The position numbers and the translations under genes were made by a program. Under the pieces are notes generated by a model, which made no database searches, was not told the origin of the DNA, and worked only from the letters and a program-made list of their open reading frames with translations. From Abiotrophia sp. HMSC24B09 (lineage in GTDB: Bacteria > Bacillota > Bacilli > Lactobacillales > Aerococcaceae), in the NCBI RefSeq assembly GCF_001815865.1, contig NZ_KV822187.1:81339-145338 (forward strand): 64,000 nucleotides of DNA, written 5' to 3'. Below, piece by piece: positions 63,963-64,000 of this stretch (the stretch's first letter is position 1; each line of letters starts with the position of its first letter).

Positions 63963-64000
63963 GTCTTATCTGACTAGGCTTTAGTCTTCATCTGTCGCTT

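Overview
The window reads as a chromosomal segment of a low-to-moderate-GC Firmicute of the order Lactobacillales. Support comes from a ribosomal L27 with the cleavable Firmicutes N-terminus next to its Prp protease, a valS T-box, extended -10 promoters, a PtsG-like transporter with a long run of streptococcus-like sequence, mtnN and nudF flanking a small membrane protein in the pneumococcal macP arrangement, and BceRSAB. A member of the Aerococcaceae or a relative (Abiotrophia- or Facklamia-like) is my best guess; the genus is inference.

Layout. 1-10.4 kb (minus strand): ymdB-mutS-mutL-msrB-ruvA-ruvB (mismatch repair and Holliday junction genes), then ftsW-ylbG-rsmD-coaD. 10.5-11.6 kb: rplU-prp-rpmA with an L21-type leader. 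11.7-14.4 kb: a MarR regulator plus an osmoprotectant ABC transporter. 14.5-17 kb: mreBCD, divergent from radC. 18 kb: a cold-shock gene, then folC (disrupted by an internal deletion) and valS with a T-box. 22.6-30 kb: an MgtC-family gene and the complete F-type ATP synthase operon atpBEFHAGDC. 30-34 kb: trxA, mutS2, cvpA-like and zapA. 34-41.5 kb: a rearranged region with a DMT exporter, intact rnhC, a membrane protein carrying an RNase HIII-type N-terminal domain, a broken second rnhC, and a heterodimeric ABC exporter cassette between two copies of the rpsD-type terminator. 41.5-44.7 kb: rpsD, tag, mtnN, a MacP-like protein and nudF. 44.9-50.9 kb (plus strand): xpaC-telA, two membrane proteins, and four tandem paralogous secreted proteins. 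50.9-51.4 kb: a tandem array of 81-bp hairpin repeats. 51.5-55.5 kb: an EEP-family hydrolase, a PTS EIICB and ackA. 55.7-57.3 kb: a secreted two-repeat protein, crcB and a second cold-shock gene. 57.5-62.4 kb: a Bce-type antimicrobial-peptide sensing and resistance module with a small membrane protein. 62.4-63.9 kb: a lone trpB behind a leader that encodes a Trp-containing peptide and a terminator.

Most of the window is housekeeping. The points most worth following are the trpB leader-peptide attenuator, the 81-bp hairpin array, the membrane protein with an RNase HIII substrate-binding-like domain inside an rnhC duplication, the four-gene secreted paralog cluster, and the folC deletion. No rRNA, tRNA, CRISPR array, insertion sequence or prophage was recognised.
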